Positions 8,004 to 15,332 of a stretch of DNA of 45,848 nucleotides are shown here, in pieces. A program made the position numbers and the translations under genes. Numbering within the stretch: position 1 is the stretch's first letter; every line of letters starts with the position of its first letter. The stretch comes from an uncultured Saprospiraceae bacterium (GTDB lineage Bacteria > Bacteroidota > Bacteroidia > Chitinophagales > Saprospiraceae), in the NCBI GenBank assembly GCA_937934275.1, contig CALHAM010000033.1, forward strand, positions 1 to 45,848, given 5' to 3'. The notes beneath the pieces were generated by a model. The model had not been told where the DNA came from. It saw nothing but the letters and a program-made list of their open reading frames with translations, and did not search any database.

Positions 8004-8942
8004 TTATGAAGATGTGCGTTCCTGAAAAACCGAAGCCCGATAGGTAGATCGCCGCCACCACCACGCTAAGGTAATACCGGTGATTAGGTCCCAAATACCC
8101 CACCAAGCAGCAATAAGCGCCATGCCGCCTAAGCCGTTGAAAAAGCGGAAGATGAGCAACAACCCTAAAGCCGTATTGTGGATGCCCGTCTCAAAAGCTA
8201 AGGCTCGGCTATCGGCCTCAGACAAACGAGAAAGCTTGCCCAGCACATAGCCTATACCCAAGCCCAGGCCGTTGTGCAGCAGCACCAATACAAAGGCATA
8301 ACCGACGTAATTAACCACGTGGTCGCGGTTGCTCCACAGGGCGCCCAAGATGATGCTGAAGAAGAAAACGAGCGAAAGGCGCTGTACCCAAGGGCGGATG
8401 CGCGCCACCAACAGCGGGTGGCGATGGGCCAACAACATGCCTCCCAACAGCGGCAACAGAATGAGTTGCACGATGATGAGCGCCATATCGCCGAAGCCGA
8501 CATCAAAATCGCGCCGCAATTCAGCGGCGCCCGGTACGGCTTGCGACCACAGCAAGAAGCCCAAAGGCGTCGCTGCCGACGCCAAGAGGATGACAAGGCC
8601 GTTGAAGGTGACCGATAGCGCCGTGTTGCCGTGTGCAAAATGCACGAGGAAATTGGTCATATTGCCCGAAGGGCACATGCCCACCAACACCATGCCGAGA
8701 GCCATACTCACCGGCGGCTCGAAAAAGACAATCAGCCCCAGCGTCATGAGCGGAAAGAGCAAGTACTGCGCTAACAGCCCTATTCCAATGGCGCGCGGAA
8801 AGCGAAAAACTCGGCGAAAGTCTGCTACTCGAATGTCTAAAGCGACGCTAAACATGAGGAAGGCCATCACTACATTCAGTAAGGCCAGCTGGTCGTAGTC
8901 GAAGCGAATAAGCAGCGTATCAACAGGGTGCATAGGCAGCAA
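8004..8942 (-). CDS. Bile acid:sodium symporter (BASS) family transporter
   Basis: The 312-residue membrane protein has eight to ten hydrophobic segments. The stretch MVLVGMCPSGNMTNFLVHFAHGN and the C-terminal ETGIHNTALG carry the crossover-region pattern of BASS transporters, where the conserved polar residues bind sodium. Members move bile acids, pantoate, pyruvate or other organic anions with sodium. The substrate here is unknown. It lies between a lipoprotein dehydrogenase (gap 6 bases) and purine nucleoside phosphorylase (gap 5 bases) and should be co-transcribed with both. Confidence 0.85.
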   Translation of the reverse strand: MLPMHPVDTLLIRFDYDQLALLNVVMAFLMFSVALDIRVADFRRVFRFPRAIGIGLLAQYLLFPLMTLGLIVFFEPPVSMALGMVLVGMCPSGNMTNFLVHFAHGNTALSVTFNGLVILLASAATPLGFLLWSQAVPGAAELRRDFDVGFGDMALIIVQLILLPLLGGMLLAHRHPLLVARIRPWVQRLSLVFFFSIILGALWSNRDHVVNYVGYAFVLVLLHNGLGLGIGYVLGKLSRLSEADSRALAFETGIHNTALGLLLIFRFFNGLGGMALIAAWWGIWDLITGITLAWWWRRSTYRASVFQERTSS

Positions 8943-8948
8943 AGCAGC

Positions 8949-10145
8949 TCATTTTGGCGAATAGTAAATGCGATAAATAGCATCGGCGAAATCGTCCGAC
9001 ACCAGCAGCGAGCCGTCGGGCAGCCACTCTAAATCTACTGGGCGGCCCCACACTTCATCGCCGGGCTGAAGCCAACCTTCAGCAAAAGGTTCGTAGCGGA
9101 CGCATTGACCGGCTTCGTTGAGGCGCACTAAGGTTAGGCGATAGCCTATTTTCCGCGACCGATTCCACGAGCCGTGCTCGGCAATGAGAATTTGGTTCCG
9201 GTATTCAGCCGGCCAGTTTTGACTCAAAACAAACTCCACACCCAAGGGGGCCACGTGGGGGCCGAGTTTCTGAGCCGGCGGCGTGAAGTCGCTGCACGGG
9301 CGTTTATGGCCAAACTTTGGGTCGGGCGTATCGCCCTGGTGGCAATACGGGTATCCGAAATGCATGCCGTCGTTTGGAGCATGGTTGAGCTCGCAGGCAG
9401 GCATATCGTCGCCCATCATATCGCGGCCGTTGTCGGTAAACCACAGGTGTTTCGTCTGCGGATGCCAGGTGAAGCCCACCGTATTGCGCACACCGCGCTG
9501 CACCACTTCAGGGCCTTTGTCGGGGTGGTCCACGTCAAGGCGCGTAATGCTGGCGTACAGCGGATTGTCTAAGCGCTCGCAGATGTTACACGGCGCGCCC
9601 ACGGGCACGTAGAGCAGGCCATCGGGGCCAAAAGCGATGTACTTCCAGCCGTGGTGAGCATCGGTGGGATAGCGATCGTACACCACCACCGGCGTAGGCG
9701 GGTTGCTGAGGCGATTTTCGATGTCGTCGAAACGCAGAATGCGACTCACCTCAGCCACATAAAGACTCCCCTGACGGAAAGCAACACCGTTGGGCATGCG
9801 CAGCCCTGTAGCCAGCGTGTAGCGCAAGTCGGCCACCCCGTCGCTATTCGTGTCTCGAAGCGCATACACATTGCCCAAGTTGCGCGTGCCGACAAACAGC
9901 GTCCCGCTGGGCGATAAGCACATCGAGCGCGCATTCTGCACCCCTTCAGCAAAAACACTGATTCGAAAGCCTTCAGGCAGCCGAATAAGCCCCAGCGGCA
10001 AAGATCCCTGATACTCCCCCGCTGCTGTAGTAGTTTGAGCAGAGGCTTGACGGCCATTAGTCCCCGAAGAGCTAAAACAGCCCATCAGCATGGCGCCACC
10101 CACCACCACACCCGTTATTTTTAACAGCAAAGCAACTTCTCTCAT
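8949..10145 (-). CDS. Lipoprotein PQQ-type glucose/sorbosone dehydrogenase-like beta-propeller
   Basis: The 398-residue product, from the ATG at 10145 (MREVALLLKITGV), starts with a lipoprotein signal whose lipobox is LMGC at about residues 20-23, so it should be anchored in a membrane facing the periplasm. The rest is a six-bladed propeller of the soluble PQQ-glucose dehydrogenase and L-sorbosone dehydrogenase type: IRLPEGFRISVFAEGV, YIAFGPDGLLYVPVGAPCN, GFTWHPQTKHLWFTDNGRD, IAEHGSWNRS and PVDLEWLPDGSLLVSDD. The substrate cannot be named and PQQ use is a family inference. The longer frame to 10370 is not supported because it places the signal peptide internally. It heads the unit that continues with the symporter and the phosphorylase. 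Confidence 0.83.
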   Translation of the reverse strand: MREVALLLKITGVVVGGAMLMGCFSSSGTNGRQASAQTTTAAGEYQGSLPLGLIRLPEGFRISVFAEGVQNARSMCLSPSGTLFVGTRNLGNVYALRDTNSDGVADLRYTLATGLRMPNGVAFRQGSLYVAEVSRILRFDDIENRLSNPPTPVVVYDRYPTDAHHGWKYIAFGPDGLLYVPVGAPCNICERLDNPLYASITRLDVDHPDKGPEVVQRGVRNTVGFTWHPQTKHLWFTDNGRDMMGDDMPACELNHAPNDGMHFGYPYCHQGDTPDPKFGHKRPCSDFTPPAQKLGPHVAPLGVEFVLSQNWPAEYRNQILIAEHGSWNRSRKIGYRLTLVRLNEAGQCVRYEPFAEGWLQPGDEVWGRPVDLEWLPDGSLLVSDDFADAIYRIYYSPK

Positions 10146-10473
10146 TGGTTGACATATTTGGCTAAAAAACGACTGATTTTGCAAAAGTGCAAACACGTGG
10201 CGCTTGAGCATGTTTTTTTGGAAAAAATAAACCGCAACAGCACCTTGGGCGTAAATATCCTGTAAGCCAGGGCCCATACAGTTCGCCTCCCCAAAAGGCG
10301 AATAGGCGGCGCAGGAAGAGCAGTTAAATATTTTTTTTGAACAAGGTCTTTTAAAAAAGCAGTTTGGCACGAGTTTGGCTTAATGTTTGTTGCTTCATAC
10401 GATAGAAACGGTTTAGTGAAAGAGAAGCCCGGTAGCGAAAGCGTTACCGGGCTCTTTTTTGTGTACAGAGCCT
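10146..10473. other. Non-coding stretch between pnuC and the lipoprotein gene
   Basis: These 328 bases lie upstream of the lipoprotein gene. They hold the terminator at 10426-10460, a 7-bp hairpin TTCGCCT / AGGCGAA (10282-10288 with 10296-10302), A/T-rich runs (for example TATTTTTTTT near 10328-10338) and the palindrome TTTTGCAAAA near 10179. No perfect TAnnTTTG box is seen on the minus strand, so the lipoprotein promoter is not identified. Confidence 0.5.
10426..10460. terminator. Bidirectional intrinsic terminator behind pnuC
   Basis: AGCCCGGTAGCG (10426-10437) pairs with CGTTACCGGGCT (10442-10453) around AAAG, 12 bp with one wobble. On the plus strand it is followed by CTTTTTT. On the minus strand it lies just behind the pnuC stop, but the trailing run (TCTCTTTC) is weaker. 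Confidence 0.75.
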
Positions 10474-11082
10474 TCAACGGGTCATACGCCGTCGCCATTC
10501 GACGTAACCCAAAACCGCCAAAACCAGGAAAATCAGATATTGGAACGAAGTGAACACCAGGCCTTTGGAGAAATACAGCGGTATGGCCGCGAGGTTTGTA
10601 GCGATCCACCATAGCCAGTTCTCCAGTTTTTTGCGCGTCATAAGCCACATGCCGGTGTAAGCAGTGGCGGCTGCAAAGCTATCGGCAGCAGGTACAGTGC
10701 TGTTTGTCCATCGGTCGAGCACTCCGTACAAGCCGGCCCACCAAGCGGCAAAAAAGAGCAGGGCGACTGCCCACTCGCGCGTATTCGAGCGCGTGATGAG
10801 CAGCTGAGGGTGTCCGTCGGGCTTTTTTTTAGCCCAGTTCACCCAGCCCACTACGCTCATCACCGTGTAGTAGAAATTAACACCCGCTTCGGCGTACAAT
10901 CCCGCCGTAGCGCTCAAATAAATAAAGAGAACAGTGTTGACCAAACCGGTAGGATACACCCAAATGTTTTCTTGGCGCGAAAAAAGCACACTGATGACGC
11001 CGAAGACGACGGCAATAAACTCCAATAGAGAAGTTTGTTGCAATCCTTCCAAAAACAATTGAGCGAGGTCAGACGTGAGCAT
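10474..11082 (-). CDS. pnuC: Nicotinamide riboside transporter PnuC
   Basis: The 202-residue protein has about seven hydrophobic segments. It carries the PnuC signature around IWVYPTGLVNTVLFIYLS and YYTVMSVVGWVNWAKKK, plus a C-terminal WWIATNLAAIPLYFSKGL with the substrate-site Trp and Asn. Family members let nicotinamide riboside (or, in relatives, thiamine) cross the inner membrane by facilitated diffusion coupled to phosphorylation. No riboswitch is seen before it. It starts 19 bases after the FtsX-type permease gene, so the two are probably co-transcribed, and an intrinsic terminator follows directly. Confidence 0.88.
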   Translation of the reverse strand: MLTSDLAQLFLEGLQQTSLLEFIAVVFGVISVLFSRQENIWVYPTGLVNTVLFIYLSATAGLYAEAGVNFYYTVMSVVGWVNWAKKKPDGHPQLLITRSNTREWAVALLFFAAWWAGLYGVLDRWTNSTVPAADSFAAATAYTGMWLMTRKKLENWLWWIATNLAAIPLYFSKGLVFTSFQYLIFLVLAVLGYVEWRRRMTR

Positions 11083-11101
11083 GGGTGCAAAAAAACGGCA
11101 C

Positions 11102-13669
11102 TCACACCTCTTGGCGCAACACTTCCAGCGGCGGCTTGCGCAACGCGCTACGGCTACCCAGTAGCCCTATGAGCAGGGTAGCAGCCACTACAGCCCCTGC
11201 TGTTATCAGCAGCGGCTCCGCCTTCGGATAGAACGGCATCTGGAATACCCAGCGCGCCAGCGCCCAGCTGCTCAGCAGCGAAAGCCCAGCGCCTACCGCA
11301 CAGGCCAGCGCCCCTACCAGCGCATACTCTACAGCCGTTATCTGCAGCACTGTGCGCCGACTGGCGCCCAACGTGCGCAGCAGTACGCCCTCGCGCAAGC
11401 GCGCATAGCGACTTTGGTAGACGGAGCTGATCAACACCAAAAAGCCCGTCAGCAGGCTAAAAAGCGCCATAAAGCGCACAATGAACGATATCTTGCCCAG
11501 CAGCTCATCGGCAGCCTGCAGCAGTTGTGTCAGGTCAATAGCAGAAACGTTGGGAAAGCGCTTAACGAGCTCGGACTGAAACGCCGCACTCTGCGCTGCA
11601 CTTTCTACCCTCGACACTACGACGTGGATTTGGGGTGCAGCCTCTAAGACACCCGTCGGAAAGAGGATCATAAAGTTGGTCTGCATCCGGTTGAAGTCCA
11701 CTCGGCGAACGCTGCCTACTTCTGCCTCCAAAGGCAAGCCCTGCACGTTGAAAACGATGCGCGTGCCTACGCGCGCGTTCATGGCGCGTTGTAGCCCCTC
11801 TGAGATAGAAACCCGCACAGGCTGCCCCGATATGTGACGCCCCATCCATTCGCCTTCCACTATGCGCTCGCTGTCGGTCAGCGTATCGCGAAACGTTACG
11901 CGGAACTCGCGGTCCCACACCCAGCGCGCTACGCTGTCGGGACGCGAACGCCAAGGCCATAGAGAGGCCTTGACGCGATATCCCGATGCCGGCGCCTGGG
12001 GGCCTTGCCCATCTATGCGCTCGATGCGAACCCCCACCATAGGTGCTTGCTGTAGCAGCGGCATCCCCCGTTCGAGCAAAAACTGCTCGACGCTCTCTTT
12101 TTGTTCGGGCTGAATGTCGAAGAGGATGAGGTTGGGCTGATGTTCGCTGCCAGCTAGATCAAGGCGTTGCAACAACAGGCGCTGAATGAGAAAAAGCGTG
12201 CTCAACAACAATACACCGGCGCCAATGGTTACGACCAAGAGCGCCGTTTGATTGTCGGGCCGAAACAAGTTGGCTATGCCCTGGCGCCATACGTACGACC
12301 ACCGCTTGGGAAAAAAGCGTCGCAAAAGCAGCATTGCCAATCGCGCACTGCCCCACAGCAGCCCCAGCGCCACTGCCATGGCGCCCAAAAAGCCCAACGT
12401 CTGAATGCCGTCTTGCAGTATCCAGCCGGTCAGGCCCACTAGGGTCAGCGCAATGAAGGCGTAAACGACCCAAAGCAAGCGGTTGGGCTGACGGGCTGAC
12501 GTGTCTACCGACATGCGCAAAGCCTGCAGAGGCGAGACCGCCAGAACCTGCGCCAACGCTCTTAGCGAAAATAACAGTGCCATCAGCACGCCTAACGCTA
12601 TGCCCTGCCCTACGGCCAACCAGGACACCTCCGTGCTCAATGCCTCTACCGGTAGCAAGTCGCGCACCAACCATGGGAGCGCTTTCTGCAACAGCGTGCC
12701 CAGCAACGCTCCTATGACAGAACTCAGCAACGCTATCCCGGCAATTTGCACAAAAAACACCCCAAAGGCCTGCCCTCCGCGCGCTCCTAAGCAGCGAAGG
12801 GTAGCCACCAAAGGCTGCTTTTCGCGCAAGTACAACTGAACCGCGCTGGCCACACCCAATGCGCCTAGCAAAAGCGCCACAAACGCCACTAAGTTGAGAA
12901 AACCTGCGAAGCGATCGAATACTCGGTCGAGTAGTTGCTGATTGCTCTCTACGGTCTCCCACTCCAGACCGGCTTGCTGTAGCGGCTTTTCTAACGCCCT
13001 AACCAAATCCTTCAATACTGCTGGCTCGGGCACACGGGCATAGTACTGATACCATACGCGGCTGCCTTTTTGCACCAAATCGGTTTGGTCTAAATAACTA
13101 AACGGAATGAATACCGCAGGGGCTAACACCGAACCAATGTTAGCACGCCCAGGACGCGACAGCAAGTCGCCGACAACAGTAAAGGTTTGAGCGCCCAGCC
13201 GCAGCGTGTCGCCGGGTTGAAGGCTAAATTGCAGCAGCAGAATGTGTTCTAACAGCGCCTGAGGCTGGCCGTCTTGCTGATAGGCGCGCCAAGCCTCAGG
13301 TGGGTCGCTCTTCCAACTGCCATAAAAAGGATAGGCCGGCTCGGCAGCGCGCACATTGACCAAACGGGTACCATCGTTTTTGGGGAAATAGGCCATGCTC
13401 AACAGGTTGAACACGCGGGCAACCTCAACACCGCGGGCAGCACGGAGATGCTCCAGCAGCGTATCGGGCAGGGGGAAATTGCCCTGAATCACCAAATCGG
13501 CGCCCAGCAAGTTGCGCGCTTCGCGCTTGACGTCGGCCCTCAGGTTATCGCTCAAGGTGCGCACTGCCGTCAGGGCAGCCACACCGGCAACGATGGCCGA
13601 AACGAACAACAACAGACGAGCACGACTGCGGCGGCTGTCGCGCCAGGCCATCTTCCAGACAAAAGACAT
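11102..13669 (-). CDS. FtsX-type ABC transporter permease (YbbP-like)
   Basis: The 855-residue protein has the doubled MacB/FtsX permease layout: one N-terminal membrane segment (residues about 18-40), a long periplasmic part, three membrane segments near 270-400 with VASAVQLYLREKQPLVATLRCLG, a central pair of segments, a second periplasmic part, and three final segments with the repeat motif REGVLLRTLGASRRTVLQI. The size and two FtsX domains match the YbbP group, whose ATPase partner is YbbA. No ATPase gene is adjacent, so it would be encoded elsewhere. I prefer the ATG at 13669 (MSFVWKMAWRDSRRS); starts at 13681 and 13705 are possible. The transported or extracted substrate, probably a lipid or envelope component, is not known. 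Confidence 0.85.
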   Translation of the reverse strand: MSFVWKMAWRDSRRSRARLLLFVSAIVAGVAALTAVRTLSDNLRADVKREARNLLGADLVIQGNFPLPDTLLEHLRAARGVEVARVFNLLSMAYFPKNDGTRLVNVRAAEPAYPFYGSWKSDPPEAWRAYQQDGQPQALLEHILLLQFSLQPGDTLRLGAQTFTVVGDLLSRPGRANIGSVLAPAVFIPFSYLDQTDLVQKGSRVWYQYYARVPEPAVLKDLVRALEKPLQQAGLEWETVESNQQLLDRVFDRFAGFLNLVAFVALLLGALGVASAVQLYLREKQPLVATLRCLGARGGQAFGVFFVQIAGIALLSSVIGALLGTLLQKALPWLVRDLLPVEALSTEVSWLAVGQGIALGVLMALLFSLRALAQVLAVSPLQALRMSVDTSARQPNRLLWVVYAFIALTLVGLTGWILQDGIQTLGFLGAMAVALGLLWGSARLAMLLLRRFFPKRWSYVWRQGIANLFRPDNQTALLVVTIGAGVLLLSTLFLIQRLLLQRLDLAGSEHQPNLILFDIQPEQKESVEQFLLERGMPLLQQAPMVGVRIERIDGQGPQAPASGYRVKASLWPWRSRPDSVARWVWDREFRVTFRDTLTDSERIVEGEWMGRHISGQPVRVSISEGLQRAMNARVGTRIVFNVQGLPLEAEVGSVRRVDFNRMQTNFMILFPTGVLEAAPQIHVVVSRVESAAQSAAFQSELVKRFPNVSAIDLTQLLQAADELLGKISFIVRFMALFSLLTGFLVLISSVYQSRYARLREGVLLRTLGASRRTVLQITAVEYALVGALACAVGAGLSLLSSWALARWVFQMPFYPKAEPLLITAGAVVAATLLIGLLGSRSALRKPPLEVLRQEV

Positions 13670-13880
13670 GAGATGCAGCATTTCTGACACAGCATGCCTG
13701 AACAAGAAAATCGCTCAATCGTTCGCAGTAGAAAAACGGCAGCCTCTCTGAGCAAATATCCCTCGCAACCTTAAGAACCCAACACCCCTCGCATGCCCTG
13801 CCCCCCTTTGCTAAAAGCGACTTCAGAGCCTAAATACAAGGGGGAAGCTGCCTGACCTCCCTGAGGGTTAGGGCGGTAGC

Positions 13881-14627
13881 CTATTTGCGCCGATACATGG
13901 GCAAGTTTACTAGCCCTAATCGCTGAAGGAAATGCCCTAACGACACGCGCAGAACGCCCAGCCCGTACTTGATGCTGCGGCGAAAGTTGATACTCGACGC
14001 CTCTTCGAAGTACTTTGTTGGGCAGGTTACCTCAGCGATATCGAAACCCGCATAGATGATTTGCGACAGCATCTCGTTGTCGAAGACAAAATCGTCGGAG
14101 TTGTGCTCAAAAGAGATGGTCGCCAACACCTGACGGCTAAAGGCGCGATAACCGGTGTGGTATTCCGACAGCTTGTAGCCCACCAACAAATTCTGAACAA
14201 ACGTCAGGAAACGGTTGGCAATGTACTTATACAGCGGCATGCCGCCCCGAAGCGCACCCATGCCCAAGATGCGCGAGCCGAGGACTACGGGATACAGTTC
14301 TTCGCCAATGATATTGACCATGGCGGGGATAAGTTTCGGGGTGTACTGATAGTCGGGGTGCAACATGATGATGATGTCCCCTCCGATTTCTAAAGCCTTG
14401 TTATACAGTGATTTTTGGTTTCCGCCGTAGCCTTTGTTGCGCTCGTGGACGATGACGTGGCGAATGCCCAGCGCTCGGGCCTTTTCTACGGTGTTGTCGC
14501 GGCTGTGGTCGTCGCACAAGACGACTTCGTCCACTAGGTCAAAAGGTATCTCGCGATAGGTTTGTTCGAGTGTCTTGGCTGCATTATAGGCAGGCAGTAC
14601 TACGACGATTTTTTTCCCTTTGTACAT
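13881..14627 (-). CDS. Family 2 glycosyltransferase (dolichol-phosphate mannosyltransferase-like)
   Basis: The 248-residue GT-A enzyme begins VVVLPAYNAAKTLEQTY and has VVLCDDHSRDNT (nucleotide-sugar binding Asp pair), IIIMLHPDYQY in place of the usual DADxQ and GYRAFSRQVL. The DxD region reading HPDYQY is common in the Dpm1-like branch. It has no obvious C-terminal membrane pair, so it is probably a peripheral membrane enzyme that transfers sugar to a lipid carrier or to a glycan. It starts 18 bases after the DUF5606 gene and very likely shares its transcript. Confidence 0.87.
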   Translation of the reverse strand: MYKGKKIVVVLPAYNAAKTLEQTYREIPFDLVDEVVLCDDHSRDNTVEKARALGIRHVIVHERNKGYGGNQKSLYNKALEIGGDIIIMLHPDYQYTPKLIPAMVNIIGEELYPVVLGSRILGMGALRGGMPLYKYIANRFLTFVQNLLVGYKLSEYHTGYRAFSRQVLATISFEHNSDDFVFDNEMLSQIIYAGFDIAEVTCPTKYFEEASSINFRRSIKYGLGVLRVSLGHFLQRLGLVNLPMYRRK

Positions 14628-14645
14628 GCGATAGCTCCTAGGTGT

Positions 14646-15137
14646 TCAGGCGGTAGAGGTGTCGGAGGGATGGGTCCCGGCTCTGTCTTCGGTATCGGTG
14701 GGTTCATTCGACTCAATCTCAGCGGCATTTTCGCGCAGCAGTTGGTCGAAGATGCCGTATTCGAGCATGTAGTTGAACCAACGGAGGCACTTTTTGATGT
14801 CAGCGATGTGGACGCGGTCTGGGTCGTGCTCAGGCAGCACCTGAGTGAAGTACTGGCGGAGCACGGCACTAGGCGAGTCGGGGATAGGCGGCGGCGTCTG
14901 TTGGCGCGCATCGAGCATGCGCTGAAAGACATCGCCCAACGGTATGGAGCCTTCGTCGGTGTCGGTGTACACAGCAATGGTAGCCAACGGCATGACCTGA
15001 TTTTGCCGCGTGGCGACGAAACGAGCGCGTTTTTCCTTAAAGTCTTCAATGAGCACGCCGTTTGGGCGCGCAGCGATGAGGCGGTGTACGCCGGGAACCC
15101 CTGAAATGACGAGGTATTTTTCTAAATTCAATGCCAT
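14646..15137 (-). CDS. DUF5606 family protein
   Basis: The 163-residue protein matches the Bacteroidota DUF5606 pattern: NLEKYLVISGVPGVHRLIAA at the start, RFVATRQNQVMPLATIAVYT, EGSIPLGDVFQRM and a second part with LRQYFTQVLPEHD and DIKKCLRWFNYMLE, ending in an acidic, low-complexity tail. No function is established for the family to my knowledge. The small N-terminal domain looks like a beta-rich binding module. It is expected in the cytoplasm. A perfect -7 box lies 9 bases before its ATG, so it starts its own transcript, followed by the glycosyltransferase gene. Confidence 0.85.
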   Translation of the reverse strand: MALNLEKYLVISGVPGVHRLIAARPNGVLIEDFKEKRARFVATRQNQVMPLATIAVYTDTDEGSIPLGDVFQRMLDARQQTPPPIPDSPSAVLRQYFTQVLPEHDPDRVHIADIKKCLRWFNYMLEYGIFDQLLRENAAEIESNEPTDTEDRAGTHPSDTSTA

Positions 15138-15145
15138 GGTGGCGG

Positions 15146-15153
15146 CAAAGGTA
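15146..15153 (-). promoter_or_regulatory. Promoter -7 box for the DUF5606 gene
   Basis: The minus strand reads TACCTTTG here, a perfect TAnnTTTG. The ATG at 15137 begins 9 bases further on, so the transcript should have at most a few leader bases. Confidence 0.55.
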
Positions 15154-15236
15154 GAGAGTTTTTAAGTTGTCCACAGCGCGCGAGGCAAGCGCTCGCTTTT
15201 GCTCAAAACCAGCGGGCCAGGTGGCAGAAAAAACCC

Positions 15237-15266
15237 TTTTATCTATGTACACATGTTGTATGTTTG
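15237..15266 (+). promoter_or_regulatory. Promoter for nrdJ
   Basis: TTTT (15237-15240, consensus TTTG) and TATGTTTG (15259-15266) are 18 bases apart. The -7 box is perfect. The TTG at 15264, a possible start for the reading frame, is part of this box, which argues for translation from the ATG at 15333 instead. Confidence 0.6.
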
Positions 15267-15332
15267 CCTGACCCTACAGATGCCGAAAGCCCGCTGGAGG
15301 TTCTTTCCTTACCTCACTCCACTATTTTTCGT

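Noticed and set aside
10381-10460. A plus-strand frame (ATG at 10383) reading through the hairpin behind pnuC, as a possible second leader peptide
   Set aside because: No promoter with proper spacing precedes it, the frame does not end at the hairpin, and there is no plus-strand gene downstream. The hairpin is explained as the pnuC terminator.
12159-12962. A 267-codon frame on the minus strand in another phase of the FtsX-type permease
   Set aside because: The permease frame there carries membrane segments and conserved motifs; the alternative is arginine- and glycine-rich shadow coding.
15264-15332. TTG start and 23 extra residues for the ribonucleotide reductase
   Set aside because: The TTG is part of the -7 box TATGTTTG, so it would lie upstream of the transcription start.
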